Positions 23,058 through 32,675 of a stretch of DNA of 64,000 nt are shown one piece after another. This DNA comes from Lomentospora prolificans (Eukaryota > Ascomycota > Sordariomycetes > Microascales > Microascaceae), in the NCBI GenBank assembly GCA_029532625.1, contig JARFXM010000003.1, positions 1,674,001-1,738,000 of the forward strand, read 5' to 3'. A program made the translations under genes and the position numbers. The notes under the pieces are model-generated. The model was not told the origin of the DNA and did not search any database. It saw only the letters and a list, made by a program, of their open reading frames with translations. Position 1 is the stretch's first letter; each line of letters starts with the position of its first letter.

Positions 23058-24609
23058 ATGGACGCCCCCGACGAATATATAGGCCAGACAGTAGTGCCAT
23101 GCGCGGTGATATCCACGGTGGTTGCGGCGACATTCGTCGGGTTGAGATTTTATACGAGAGGAGTGATATTACGAAGATTAGGACTAGAGGATTGGCTTAT
23201 ACTCGTGTCGCTTGTGAGCTTTCCTCCTACCCGAGATGGCCGAGATGGAGAAAGGAGAGGATCGCCGGGGGACTAACACTTCCTAGCTTTTCGCGATGGG
23301 GTGTATGGCCGGAACAGTCGCAAGTGAGTTTGCCATCATCTTGATTTAAGCGTTCAACTCGGGCATCGCAACTAATACGAACTCTTGTAGTGGTCGAGTC
23401 AGGACTCGGACGGCACAGACAGTATCTCGCCCCAGAACAATTCGAAAGATATCTCCAAGTAAGTCGGGCCGGCCTCTTTTTTTTTTTTCCCGCTTTCTCT
23501 TTCGGCCACGGGCGCGACTAACAACCTCCTGTAGGCGAACCTCTTCACCTCGATCCTCTACTCCGCCTCGCTCACCTTCACCAAACTCTCCATCCTTAGC
23601 CTCTATCTCCGCATCCTCACCTACGACTATACCCAACTGGCCACGAAGCTTCTCATCGGGGTCGTTTCCATCTCTCATATCTATATCCTCACCAATCTCT
23701 TCGTGTCCTGCATTCCTCTCAAGGCCTTTTGGCGCTTTGAGTTACGAAGGAGTTCCTACTGCCACGACTCCTCGATTTATTGGTCCAATTACACTCTACA
23801 CATCGCGACCGACTTTTTGATATTCGTATTGCCACTCCTTGTTGTTTCGAAATTGAGGATACCGAAGAAGCAAAAATTTGGTCTTCTTGCCGTCTTCCTC
23901 CTTGCGTTCGGGTACGTTTAAATGAACAGATTGAAAGCTCTCTCACCCCTGTAGACTGCTAACACGTTCGCCTCACCACAGAGTCTGCGCCGTCTCCGTC
24001 CTCCGCATGGTCCTCTTCCTCGACTCCAACGCCGCCGACAAGCCCAACCGCGGTGACATAACCTTTACAACCATCAGCATGGCCAACTGGTCCATGATTG
24101 AGATCTGCGCATCCATCCTCTGCGCCTGCCTACCAACCCTCAAACCCCTCATCATGCGCATCGTCCCCAGCTTTTCTCGCTCCGGCTCCCCCGCCACAGA
24201 TTGGCACGACGACGTTGCAGTGATGGCCGGGTACGAAAGGCCGCTTACCATTGGGACGAGGCCGAGCAGGAAGAACAGGCTGCTCTCGACGAGGGATATA
24301 CTTAGCACGAGGGTGACGGAAGACGGGGACCCGCCGATTATGATGGGCGGCTTGGATGGCCTGGGGAGGGCGCAGGACGTTGACGTGCTGGGTGTGAGGA
24401 GAGCCAGTTGCGCGTCGTGCTCTGATGGGGCGAGCTTGCAGAAGGCCAAGGTGAGGGAGGAGGAGTATGTCATGGAGGACCTGACGCCCATCGATCGGGA
24501 TGATCTGGAGGCATATCGGGGGGGAATGCAGTCGCCGGATGGGAGCGAGAAGCCCTTGCGGCCGAGTGCCTCTGACACGAGGTCCGTCTATGAGCAGAAC
24601 CATCGGTGA
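23058..24609 (+). CDS. Rhodopsin-domain (SAT4/PTH11-like) integral membrane protein
   Basis: Five exons: 23058-23213, 23287-23323, 23391-23458, 23535-23911 and 23982-24609, giving 421 aa with consistent phases (the second exon is only 37 nt). The product has seven predicted membrane segments. Family features are VGLRFYTRGVILRRLGLEDW after helix 1, then AMGCMAGTV, the helix pair SLTFTKLSILSLYLRIL and HIYILTNLFVSCIPLKAFW, a Cys in the next loop, TDFLIFVLPLLVVSKLRIP, and a final helix before a ~150-residue hydrophilic C-terminal tail. These match the fungal rhodopsin-like domain shared by many plasma-membrane proteins, including PTH11-type receptors. No CFEM domain is present. The ligand and role are unknown. 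In-frame non-ATG codons extend upstream; the ATG at 23058 is the first good start. Confidence 0.85.
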
Positions 24610-25120
24610 AAAGAAAAAAGAAAAAAAAAAGACTGGCCATGGGGCTGGGCATATGCGCGTGGTGCTTTTGAACGATGTCTATGATACGAGTAAGCATTTG
24701 GGTTTTTTAGGAGCATTGTTCGTCCTTGTTTCCATTGTCACGGCTGGGAGTCTTCTTGTCATGGGAAGTTGTTTATGGCGTCAAACGGGGCACAAGGGTT
24801 TATGAATGCCAACGTATTGAGAGTGATTCAGGGTTGGAAAGGGCTCCCTGGAGGTTGCTTCGATTCTTGTATTTTAACTCAATCCATTAAGCATTATCCT
24901 GAGCGACCTCGCTCGCTAGGTGAATTATGACACGCTTTCCTGAGGGGATTACTATGAAGATCTCAGACTACTACAATCCTACCGTGTTGCATCTAGACAC
25001 ATAGAGCCGCGGCGCATACCGTGTTTGAATAGGGGATAAAAATCGGATTCTTTTTCATTCATAGTACACTCGACAGATAGCCGGATCCCTAGGCCGCCTT
25101 GTCCTGGCAACTCACTACAT
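24610..25120. other. Convergent 3' region of the rhodopsin-like gene and FAL1
   Basis: A polypurine A-rich tract follows the rhodopsin-like stop codon directly (about 24608-24630). The far part is likely FAL1 3' UTR downstream of its 3'-UTR intron. No gene is supported. Confidence 0.5.
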
Positions 25121-25217
25121 AACATGATAAACTAGATATCCGTAACGGACGCCTTAGTATTTTGCACCGTGACAGTGTAAGCACGCTTAACAATCTTTAT
25201 CTGGTTATGATTGTTGT

Positions 25218-25278
25218 CTGAGTTAGTCACCGTTGATTCCTACCCTACCAGGTCATGAAGTCAAGAACAACAACTTAC
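25218..25278 (-). other. Probable 3'-UTR intron of FAL1 (eIF4A3)
   Basis: On the minus strand a consensus donor GTAAGT at 25278 is followed, 61 nt later, by CTAACTCAG (branch-like sequence fused to an acceptor). It lies 143 nt downstream of the FAL1 stop codon, well beyond the ~50-nt limit for an exon junction to trigger NMD. In Neurospora crassa the eIF4A3 mRNA is known to carry a spliced 3'-UTR intron and to be an NMD target, which supports this reading. An alternative is a tiny separate gene starting at the ATG at 25380, spliced through the same intron. Confidence 0.65.
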
Positions 25279-25420
25279 TGGATGCTGAAGCACCCCTTTC
25301 CTCCCACGCGCTGGCTTAACCGGAGGCCCACTTCCTCGGGGATGGAGGACCGAGCGACCCCCAGCATTTGCATATTCCATTTTGGTTCTGGTCTCTTCTC
25401 TTGGCTGTCTTTTCGCCGGC

Positions 25421-26750
25421 TTATGAGATGAGATCGGCCACGTTCATGGGCATCTCGTCAATCTGAGTCGAGTAGTACACTGCAGACGGTTAGCCGGTTA
25501 GCCTCCAAGGTAGAAGAGTTTCTGCAGGACTCACACTCAATATCACGAAGGATTCTAACATCTTCGGTAGTAACAAAATTGATAGCAACACCCTTGCGAC
25601 CAAATCGACCACTTCGGCCAATGCGGTGGATGTAGTTCTCACGGTTGCTGGGAAGGTCATAGTTGATGACCAAGCTGACTTGCTGCACATCGATACCACG
25701 AGCCCAGACATCAGTCGATATCAAGACTCTGCTATCACCGCGCCTAAAGTCATTCATAATGCTGTCTCGCTCCTTCTGAGGCATCTCTCCGTGCATGCTG
25801 CTGACGGTAAAGTTTGCCTCACGCATCTTCTCCGTCAGCCAGTCGACCTTGCGCCTTGTGTTGCAGAAAATGACAGCTTGTGTGATGGTAAGGGTATCAT
25901 AGAGATCGCAAAGCGTGTCAAACTTCCAGTCTTCCTTTTCGACCGCAATGAAGTATTGCTTCAAACCCTCGAGGGTCAACTCATCACGCTTAACGAGGAT
26001 ACGAACGGGGTCGGTCATAAACTTGGTCGTCATGTCGAGGACATCATAAGGAAGCGTGGCGCTGACTACCACAACCTGGGTGGCAGGGGGGAGATAACGG
26101 TATACGTCGTAGATTTGCTCGCGGAACCCGCGGTTCAGAAGCTCATCTGCCTCATCGAGAACGAGCATCTTGATGTGTCTCGTGCGAAGGTGGCGACGGC
26201 GAATCATGTCGGCCACACGTCCGGGAGTTCCAGACACGATGTGCTGACCATAATCGAGCTTACGGATATCCTCTCCAACATTGGTACCTCCAATGCAGGC
26301 GTGGCACTGCACATTCATGTAGTCACCGAGCGCCATAACGACGGACTGGATCTGGGTTGCGAGTTCGCGAGTAGGGGAGAGAACGAGAGCCTGTGTCTCG
26401 CGCACGGCAGTATCGATAACCTGGAGCATGCTGATCGAGAACGTCGCCGTCTTACCCGTACCGGACTGCGCCTGGGCGATGGTATCGCGACCCTTGCAAA
26501 TCTGGACTATCGCGCGAGACTGGACGGCGGAGGGGGTCTCGTAACCGTATGCATAAATACCTCGGAGAAGATTCTCTATATAACTAGTTAGCTATCAACT
26601 GCAACGAAGTCGGATGGTAAAGAAGTGCTACGTACCCTTCAGCGACATAGCCTCGAAGGTAGGGTGAACAGTGACCTCCTTGGAGGTGGTGAACTCCATG
26701 CGCTCATCAGCCTTGCGGTCGATGCCGCCAGAACCAGCTCCGTCAGCCAT
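25421..26750 (-). CDS. FAL1: eIF4A3/Fal1 DEAD-box RNA helicase (exon-junction complex core)
   Basis: Three exons on the minus strand: 26750-26636, 26575-25535 and 25479-25421, giving 404 aa. Motifs in order are Q-motif YETPSAVQ, motif I AQSGTGKT, PTRELA, TPGR, DEAD in VLDEADELLNRGF, SAT, ARGID and HRIGRSGRFGRKG. The sequence around RDIELYYSTQIDEMPMNVAD at the C-terminus separates it from translation factor eIF4A and marks it as eIF4A3. The protein clamps spliced mRNA as the EJC anchor in fungi that keep the EJC, and in yeast acts in 18S rRNA processing. The gene is divergent from SF3A3 across 371 bp. A likely 3'-UTR intron follows the stop codon and suggests NMD feedback. The short final exon (59 nt) is needed for the conserved end. 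Confidence 0.95.
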
Positions 26751-27121
26751 AATTGAGTTTCGAGGATACGAAGATAGAAGTGAAAAAAAATGGTATCAAT
26801 AGGATTATATCCGCCGGAGACAGACAAGGTAATAGAAATCCCTCGCGGCGAAAGGGTGGGAAGGAAAATGGTTGGTGTGGGTGAAGCTGCGCTTTGGATT
26901 TCGTCAAGGCGGGAAGTTTACAGTGGCGCTGGTAGAAAGAAAAAAAAACAATAGTCCACTTTCTGCCGCCAACGAAGCCTTGCAGCATGGTACAGTTTAC
27001 CTCTTAAATATACACTGTATACATGCGCGAAGAGCTCTTTACATCTGAACTTGCTTTGACAAGGCGATTTTTCCCAACTTCATTTCTATCCACCACCAAA
27101 CCCAGCTTCCCAACATCAACC
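26751..27121. promoter_or_regulatory. Divergent promoter between FAL1 and SF3A3
   Basis: 371 bp between two diverging start codons, both for RNA-processing proteins. There is an A-rich tract near 26938-26950 and a TATA-like tataca/tatacac region around 27005-27022. An in-frame ATG at 27023 upstream of the chosen SF3A3 start would shorten the region. Confidence 0.6.
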
Positions 27122-28639
27122 ATGTACCTAGAAGACGAGCGTTATATCCACGAGGACCTGGAGCGCCTCGAACAGGCCGTGGCCGACCGCATCGGAGAAG
27201 AGCCCAAGCACATACGCGACCGATTAAACAAGGATCACGAGATCGCACAGCTCCTGGAACAGATCAAGAGCCAATCGGCGTCGTTACTAAAGCTCTACCG
27301 TGACGAGGATGGCGCTCTCACGAACGAGATTCAACGGATAGGCAACGGCGACCCGTTTGAGGAGTTCTACCGCGAGGTTACGGCCATTCGCGACCATCAC
27401 GCCCGTTACCCCAATGAGCAGGCGGAAAACACAGAACTGCGCTACCGCGCAAAGAGGACGGCGGAAGGAGATTTGATACCATACGTAATAGACTCGCTTT
27501 TTTCCGGTGAAGAGGCTTTCGGACGATTCTTTGATCTTCACGGGTGTCACGATTCATACCTCAACCTGCCCAACGTCAAACGTCTAAACTACATCCAGTA
27601 CCTCGAGGTTTTCGATAACTTTGCTGTCGGCGCCGGAGGCATAAAGAGGGACGACAAATTGACGGACCAATACTTTAGATACCTTGGCGAACTCGCCGAC
27701 TACCTGGAATCGTTTATGCGCCGCATTCGACCCCTCGAGAATGTCGACAAGGTCATTGCCAACTTTGACGACGAGTTTGAGAAGGCGTGGGAGAAGGACG
27801 AGGTAGAGGGATGGAAGAAGCAGGCAAACGGCGAGACAAACGGTGCGGGCCACAAAGCCGCTACATCAGAGGTTGTCTACTGTGAAGACTGCGAGAAGGA
27901 CTTTAAGAACGAAAATGTCTACAAGAACCACCTTACAGGGAGGAAACACATCAAGGCCGCCGAGAAGCGAGCGCAAAGGAAGAAGGAGGAGGAGATGGAT
28001 GAGACAAAAATCAGCGGCGCGGGTGGTGTATCGGCTAGAAGGCTGAAGGAAAAGGCCGTTGCGGAACGAGAATATCGGATCAAGCGCCTTGCATCCGCCA
28101 TGTCGACTGAACGCAGCGATACTAGAGTCAACGTCGAGCGCAAACAAGGCATGACGGAGCGCGAGCGTCAACAGGAGTTGGACAACCTCATGAATATGAC
28201 CGATCGATCCCAGCAGGTCGCGGCTCCGGAAGAGGGCGAAGAGGAGGATGGCGAAGAGAGAATTTACAATCCCCTCAAGCTACCCTTGGCTTGGGATGGC
28301 AAGCCTATCCCCTTCTGGCTTTACAGGCTGCACGGTCTTGGCGTGGAGTTCCCTTGCGAAATATGTGGTAACTTTGTCTACATGGGTCGCAGGGCGTTTG
28401 ACAAGCACTTTAATGAGGCGCGTCACGTTTATGGCCTACGATGTCTCGGTATCACAAACACGACCCTCTTTAGGGACATCTCGCATATTGATGAGGCTTT
28501 GCGGCTCTGGGATAGGATCCAGAAAGAGGAAAAGAGGAACAAGGTGGATGAGGGGAGTGTGGTACAGATGGAGGATGCTGAGGGCAATGTGATGCCGGAG
28601 AAGGTGTACTATGACCTGCAGAAGCAGGGATTGCTGTAA
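27122..28639 (+). CDS. PRP9: SF3a subunit 3 (SF3a60/Prp9), U2 snRNP splicing factor
   Basis: A single exon of 505 aa. The N-terminus (MYLEDERYIHEDLERLEQAV) is the conserved SF3a60 start, so the ATG at 27122 is preferred over an in-frame ATG 99 nt upstream, whose extension looks like leader sequence. A C2H2 finger is at about residues 254-277 (CEDCEKDFKNENVYKNHLTG, followed by RKH). A C-terminal matrin-type finger begins near residue 411 (CEICGNFVYMGRRAFDKHF, then NEARH), close to the conserved motif in PLKLPLAWDGKPIPFWLYRL. A Lys/Glu-rich linker separates them. SF3a60 joins SF3a with Prp11 and Prp21 and helps U2 snRNP bind the branch site. It shares a promoter with FAL1. Confidence 0.95.
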   Translation: MYLEDERYIHEDLERLEQAVADRIGEEPKHIRDRLNKDHEIAQLLEQIKSQSASLLKLYRDEDGALTNEIQRIGNGDPFEEFYREVTAIRDHHARYPNEQAENTELRYRAKRTAEGDLIPYVIDSLFSGEEAFGRFFDLHGCHDSYLNLPNVKRLNYIQYLEVFDNFAVGAGGIKRDDKLTDQYFRYLGELADYLESFMRRIRPLENVDKVIANFDDEFEKAWEKDEVEGWKKQANGETNGAGHKAATSEVVYCEDCEKDFKNENVYKNHLTGRKHIKAAEKRAQRKKEEEMDETKISGAGGVSARRLKEKAVAEREYRIKRLASAMSTERSDTRVNVERKQGMTERERQQELDNLMNMTDRSQQVAAPEEGEEEDGEERIYNPLKLPLAWDGKPIPFWLYRLHGLGVEFPCEICGNFVYMGRRAFDKHFNEARHVYGLRCLGITNTTLFRDISHIDEALRLWDRIQKEEKRNKVDEGSVVQMEDAEGNVMPEKVYYDLQKQGLL

Positions 28640-29208
28640 AATATCCCTTTCATATTGGGATGGAGTTTGGCATTGGGTCTAAAGGTTACCGATTCGACAT
28701 TTATCTAGGACGTCAATTGTATGGGCGAGATCCGATGCACGCGACCACTAATATCTTCCTTCTGCTGACCTTCAATCGCATTTTGTAAAGCATGTGCCTC
28801 ATCTGAACGAGAAATCACCATGAAATACACACGCAGTAGGGCTGGGAGATCACGGGGAAATGTTGCGCATGAGTTCCCCGAAATTCGATATGTTATGCGT
28901 CGTTCACGCTGGATTGATGGTCAATCCAGATATTGTGGAGCCTGAGATCAATGCAATTCAGCTCGAGGCAACGTGTGGCGTCGGCTCTGTGGAGTTTTTA
29001 GTGCTTGTAGGTATAGGTTCCAGGCAGCCAGCTGGCATTGAGTGGCCTTGGCTCACCTCAGCAACCACTGTGAACCCCTCCGTCAACATCAATTCAAATT
29101 CACCCCCACCGCGTCGCGAATATCCATGTTCATCTCGTCGCCCACTTTTACGCTCTGACGAAGTGAGGAGGAAATGGGCAATCATTTCTTGGATGCCTCT
29201 CATTAGGC
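28640..29208. other. Intergenic region between SF3A3 and SLX1
   Basis: Short spacer holding the SF3A3 3' UTR and the SLX1 promoter. A 121-codon open frame overlaps the SLX1 start but has no domain. Nothing else is recognised. Confidence 0.5.
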
Positions 29209-30202
29209 ATGTCGGCCTTGGTTAAACCGATACCGGCCTTATACACGGTCTACATTTTGCGCTCGACGATGCGGCACGCGTCTCTCTACATCGGGTCGAC
29301 GCCGAACCCACCGCGGCGATTGAAACAACATAATGGCGAGGTAAAGGGCGGAGCGGCGCGCACTTCGCGCCCGAGTCTACGGCCATGGGAGATGATCGCC
29401 ATTGTTTCCGGATTCCCTGGAATGTTGGCTGCTCTGAAATTTGAGTGAGTGTTGCTGGCTGCCTGGCGAGAGAATCCCGATCAACTAATCCTATGCTGTT
29501 AGATGGGCACTTACAAACCCCCACATCTCGCTTCATATACCGTCAGAGGCCCGGATATCCATATCGACACAGAGAAAGAAGAACGGACAGCCGAAACGTC
29601 CCCGCCAGAGTCTTGTCTCTGTCCTTTCCAATCTCCATGTCCTCCTCGGCGTGCCCAGTTTTGTGAGGTGGCCGTTGACCCTCCATTTCTTTCACCGAGA
29701 TGCGCACAAGGCCTGGGAAGAATGGCTATCTGAGGCGAAGGAGCCGGTACCAAAGAATCTAGTAATCGAGCGGGATTTCGGCCCTGCCGCTGGAACAAGG
29801 CCCTTTTCGAGCCAGTCGGGGGAAGAGCCCTGGGGCATCCACGCCCTTGCCCTGGATTACAAGCCCCTCAAAAGCTACGTTGAGAAAACGAATTCCATAT
29901 TTACGTTTGAAAGAGAAGGTGACTGTGTCCACTGTGGGGAAAAAATGCCCCGGGGGGCAGGGCTTTACGTGGTCTGTCCCAATGATGGATGTGAAGCTGT
30001 TGGGCACCTTACATGTTGGAGCAGTCATTTGCTGGCCAGGGATGGCTCAGAAGGTGCAGTGATACCGGTACAGGGTGAATGCCCGTCCTGCAAGGGCTTT
30101 CTCCGTTGGGGAGAGATGATGAAGGAGCTGAGCCTTCGGCTTAGAGATCCGAAGGAAGTGGAAAAACTCTTGAAGACAAGAAAGAGGGTCAAAAAGACTT
30201 GA
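29209..30202 (+). CDS. SLX1: Slx1 structure-specific endonuclease (GIY-YIG plus RING-like finger)
   Basis: Two exons, 29209-29444 and 29503-30202, give 311 aa. The intron (GTGAGT, acceptor TTAG) joins in phase 2 and restores FEWALTNPHIS. The GIY-YIG nuclease domain spans residues ~11-95: YTVYILRS, SLYIGSTPNPPRRLKQHNGE (with the catalytic Tyr and Arg region), RPWEMIAIVSGFP and the Glu in KFEWALTN. A Cys/His zinc finger from about residue 220 (CVHCGEKMPRGAGLYVVC, then CEAVGHLTCW and CPSC) is the SLX1-type RING that docks on Slx4. Slx1-Slx4 cuts branched DNA such as Holliday junctions and 5' flaps during repair. The C-terminus is basic (RKRVKKT). Confidence 0.95.
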
Positions 30203-32675
30203 AGTAGTCTCCGCGGAAGACGATGGCGATTTACGACACAAATTGTTGCTAGGCTGTTTGGTTGATGGCACCCGGGGCTCATAAGGGTCATCCCCAGTCA
30301 CTCGATGGAGGCTTGACGGGGTTTCGCTCCGGGTATGGGTTCCGTTTCATAGTCAGGGGCTTTCAGAAGTACTGAGCACGCTCCTCTTCGCTTTGTAAAT
30401 TGATTATTTTGTGGGCTGGAAACCTATTTTTCGGGTTCGTTTCAGTCATCGTCCTTCAGGCAGTATTTCTCGACAACCTAACATTGCCTGTCGGCAGCTG
30501 GTCAAACATACCGGACCGGAAATAAAGTGGCTTACTCAGCATCGGTTTCCCCCACAGGGATCAGAGCTGGGGAGGACTCGACGAACGTCAGTCGCCTCTG
30601 ATTGGTCGTTTCCGCTGGGTCATAAAGCCGGCCCTTGCATGACAAGCCATCGATATCAGAGCAATTGCGGGCGATGCGGCCCATCAAATTTTCATTCTTG
30701 GCGCAAGTCACGGGGGACAAGGGGTCATCAGCTTTGGCTACCACCCACCCCCCATCTTCGTTGGGCATAATCCCAGGATTATTATCCCATGTTTGATTAC
30801 CTATCGGCTGCCTGTGCGATATTTTATTTTATCTTGGCTTATTCGCATCAGGACTCCAACCGCCCGATGAAAGGTAAGAAAGTCACAATCTGACCAAGTA
30901 ACGACGCACAGGAATCAATATTGCATCGTATGGTAAGCTCCACGGGAGATACCTGTCGCGGAGCACCCTTTCGTACCTGTACTTGTGTCGTAAAGCTTTG
31001 CAGGCGAGCAGAAACACGCTAAAATTCCCGAGGAACTTCTCTTGCAGTAGTGTCTCTGCTGCGTTCGATTAGTATCCCCAAGGCCAGAAACGGATTGATA
31101 CTTCGTTGGGTCGTCCCCCTCCGAGGACACTGATACCTCTCACGAAGTATTAGCAATAAAATCTGTCGAGGAGTTTGGCGAAAGTTTTTGCATCGCTAGC
31201 GCAGCTGATATTTCCCTGGATAATCGGCCGATTTCGTGATTATCCTCCTTTTTGCGATGCCATTATTTCAATGTTGCGATGTGGTATTTTTGGGTCGATA
31301 CCAACGAAGGAATGGTGACTTTATAGGGGGAAGAATGATATTCCCTTGACGAAGAGATCAGCAGAGAAATCGGGACAAAGCCGCAGCCTTGCTTCCAATC
31401 TGGTAAATTCCCAGCTCACTCCCCCACACATGACAGGATGGCTGCTGGTTGTGGGATAGGGTCGGAATTCACGGGACGATATGTGGAACTGCGTGAAATA
31501 GCCTAGGTTCGCAGTGTTCTATTTAGTTCGGTCAGAAGCCGTGTCGTGGCAGCGGTCTATTCGGAGCGGCGATGTACACACTCACTCATGAGCGTGCTGG
31601 CGAGCAGGACGGAGGCGTTGTGGAGTGTGGTGTATTTGTGTCGTGCAGTGAGAATGAGACACCTTTTTTTCGGTATGGGTGTCGTTTCCCGAAATTCTAT
31701 CTGGTCATGTAGCATTAGCGTCGGCCGGAACTAGATCCATATAATTGCACTGTTTTAATCGCGGTGTGTGACTTGGATGTAACTCGGCTGGTGTGGGGAT
31801 TCAGAGGTTACTTTATCGAGGGCGCCACAGTGTGCACACATGGCAGCTGGTTTTTGGTACTTGAGGGAAGGCCTTCGTTGCCGCACCCTGCACACCCGGT
31901 CGCACCCACCGACCAAACTTAGACCCGCCGCCGGTACCACTTTCTGCCATGACCAGTGCTTGTGCTGGACTGCTTGTGTCTGGGTGTCTTGCCTTTCGTC
32001 TCTTTCCCAGGGCTACTTTGAATCTCCGTCACTGCCTCTTCTGCATGTACCTTCTTCCCTGAATCCCACCTTTACTTCCTCCCTCTTCCACCTCATTACC
32101 TTTTCGTCTACGCCTAATTCCTTTACTCACACTCTTCGACGACCGCCGGCATCTGCTCTGCGAATCTTTCCTACTTGAATTCCGTCTACTTCGCTTTAAC
32201 CTTTACTTTCCGGCCTCCCAATTCCGCTTACTTCGCCGGCCTCGAGATAGACCTGACCGACCAACGTTGACTCGGTCCACTCTGATAGTGAAAGTTTCGA
32301 GTGTGCTTTTCTGCGCTGACCCAAGTCGAAACCCCGCGAATTGTAGTTCTATTACTATTATTGGGCCTTTCCATCGAGCGGCGACTCACACAACCCATTC
32401 GTTTAACGGGTGAGACGATATTGCGGCTGCGAATCCCTAACCTCAACCCTTTCACGCGCACCACCGCTACGCTTTACGTGGCCTTCTAGGTGGCCCATTG
32501 CCATGCTCCGAGCATAGATTCCTATCGTCTCTACAACTATTCATCTGCCAGAGAATGACGGCGCGGGTCCACGATTTCGTTTAATTTCTTACACGACTCC
32601 CATTACCCGACCCTCTCACCATTCCCGTAATCATCCTTCGATCCGCAACCGCTGCCACCTCACACCACATTAATC
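30203..32675. other. 2.5-kb intergenic region upstream of the KDM5-type gene
   Basis: No gene supported. The last ~700 bp (about 31980-32675) are strongly pyrimidine-rich on the plus strand with many TCC/CTT words, as in long leaders of fungal regulatory genes. Open frames here are low-complexity and lack domains. A 5'-UTR intron is possible but cannot be fixed from sequence alone. Confidence 0.5.

Noticed and set aside
25626..26591. 321-codon frame antisense to FAL1
   Set aside because: A shadow frame of a highly conserved helicase exon; no independent motif.
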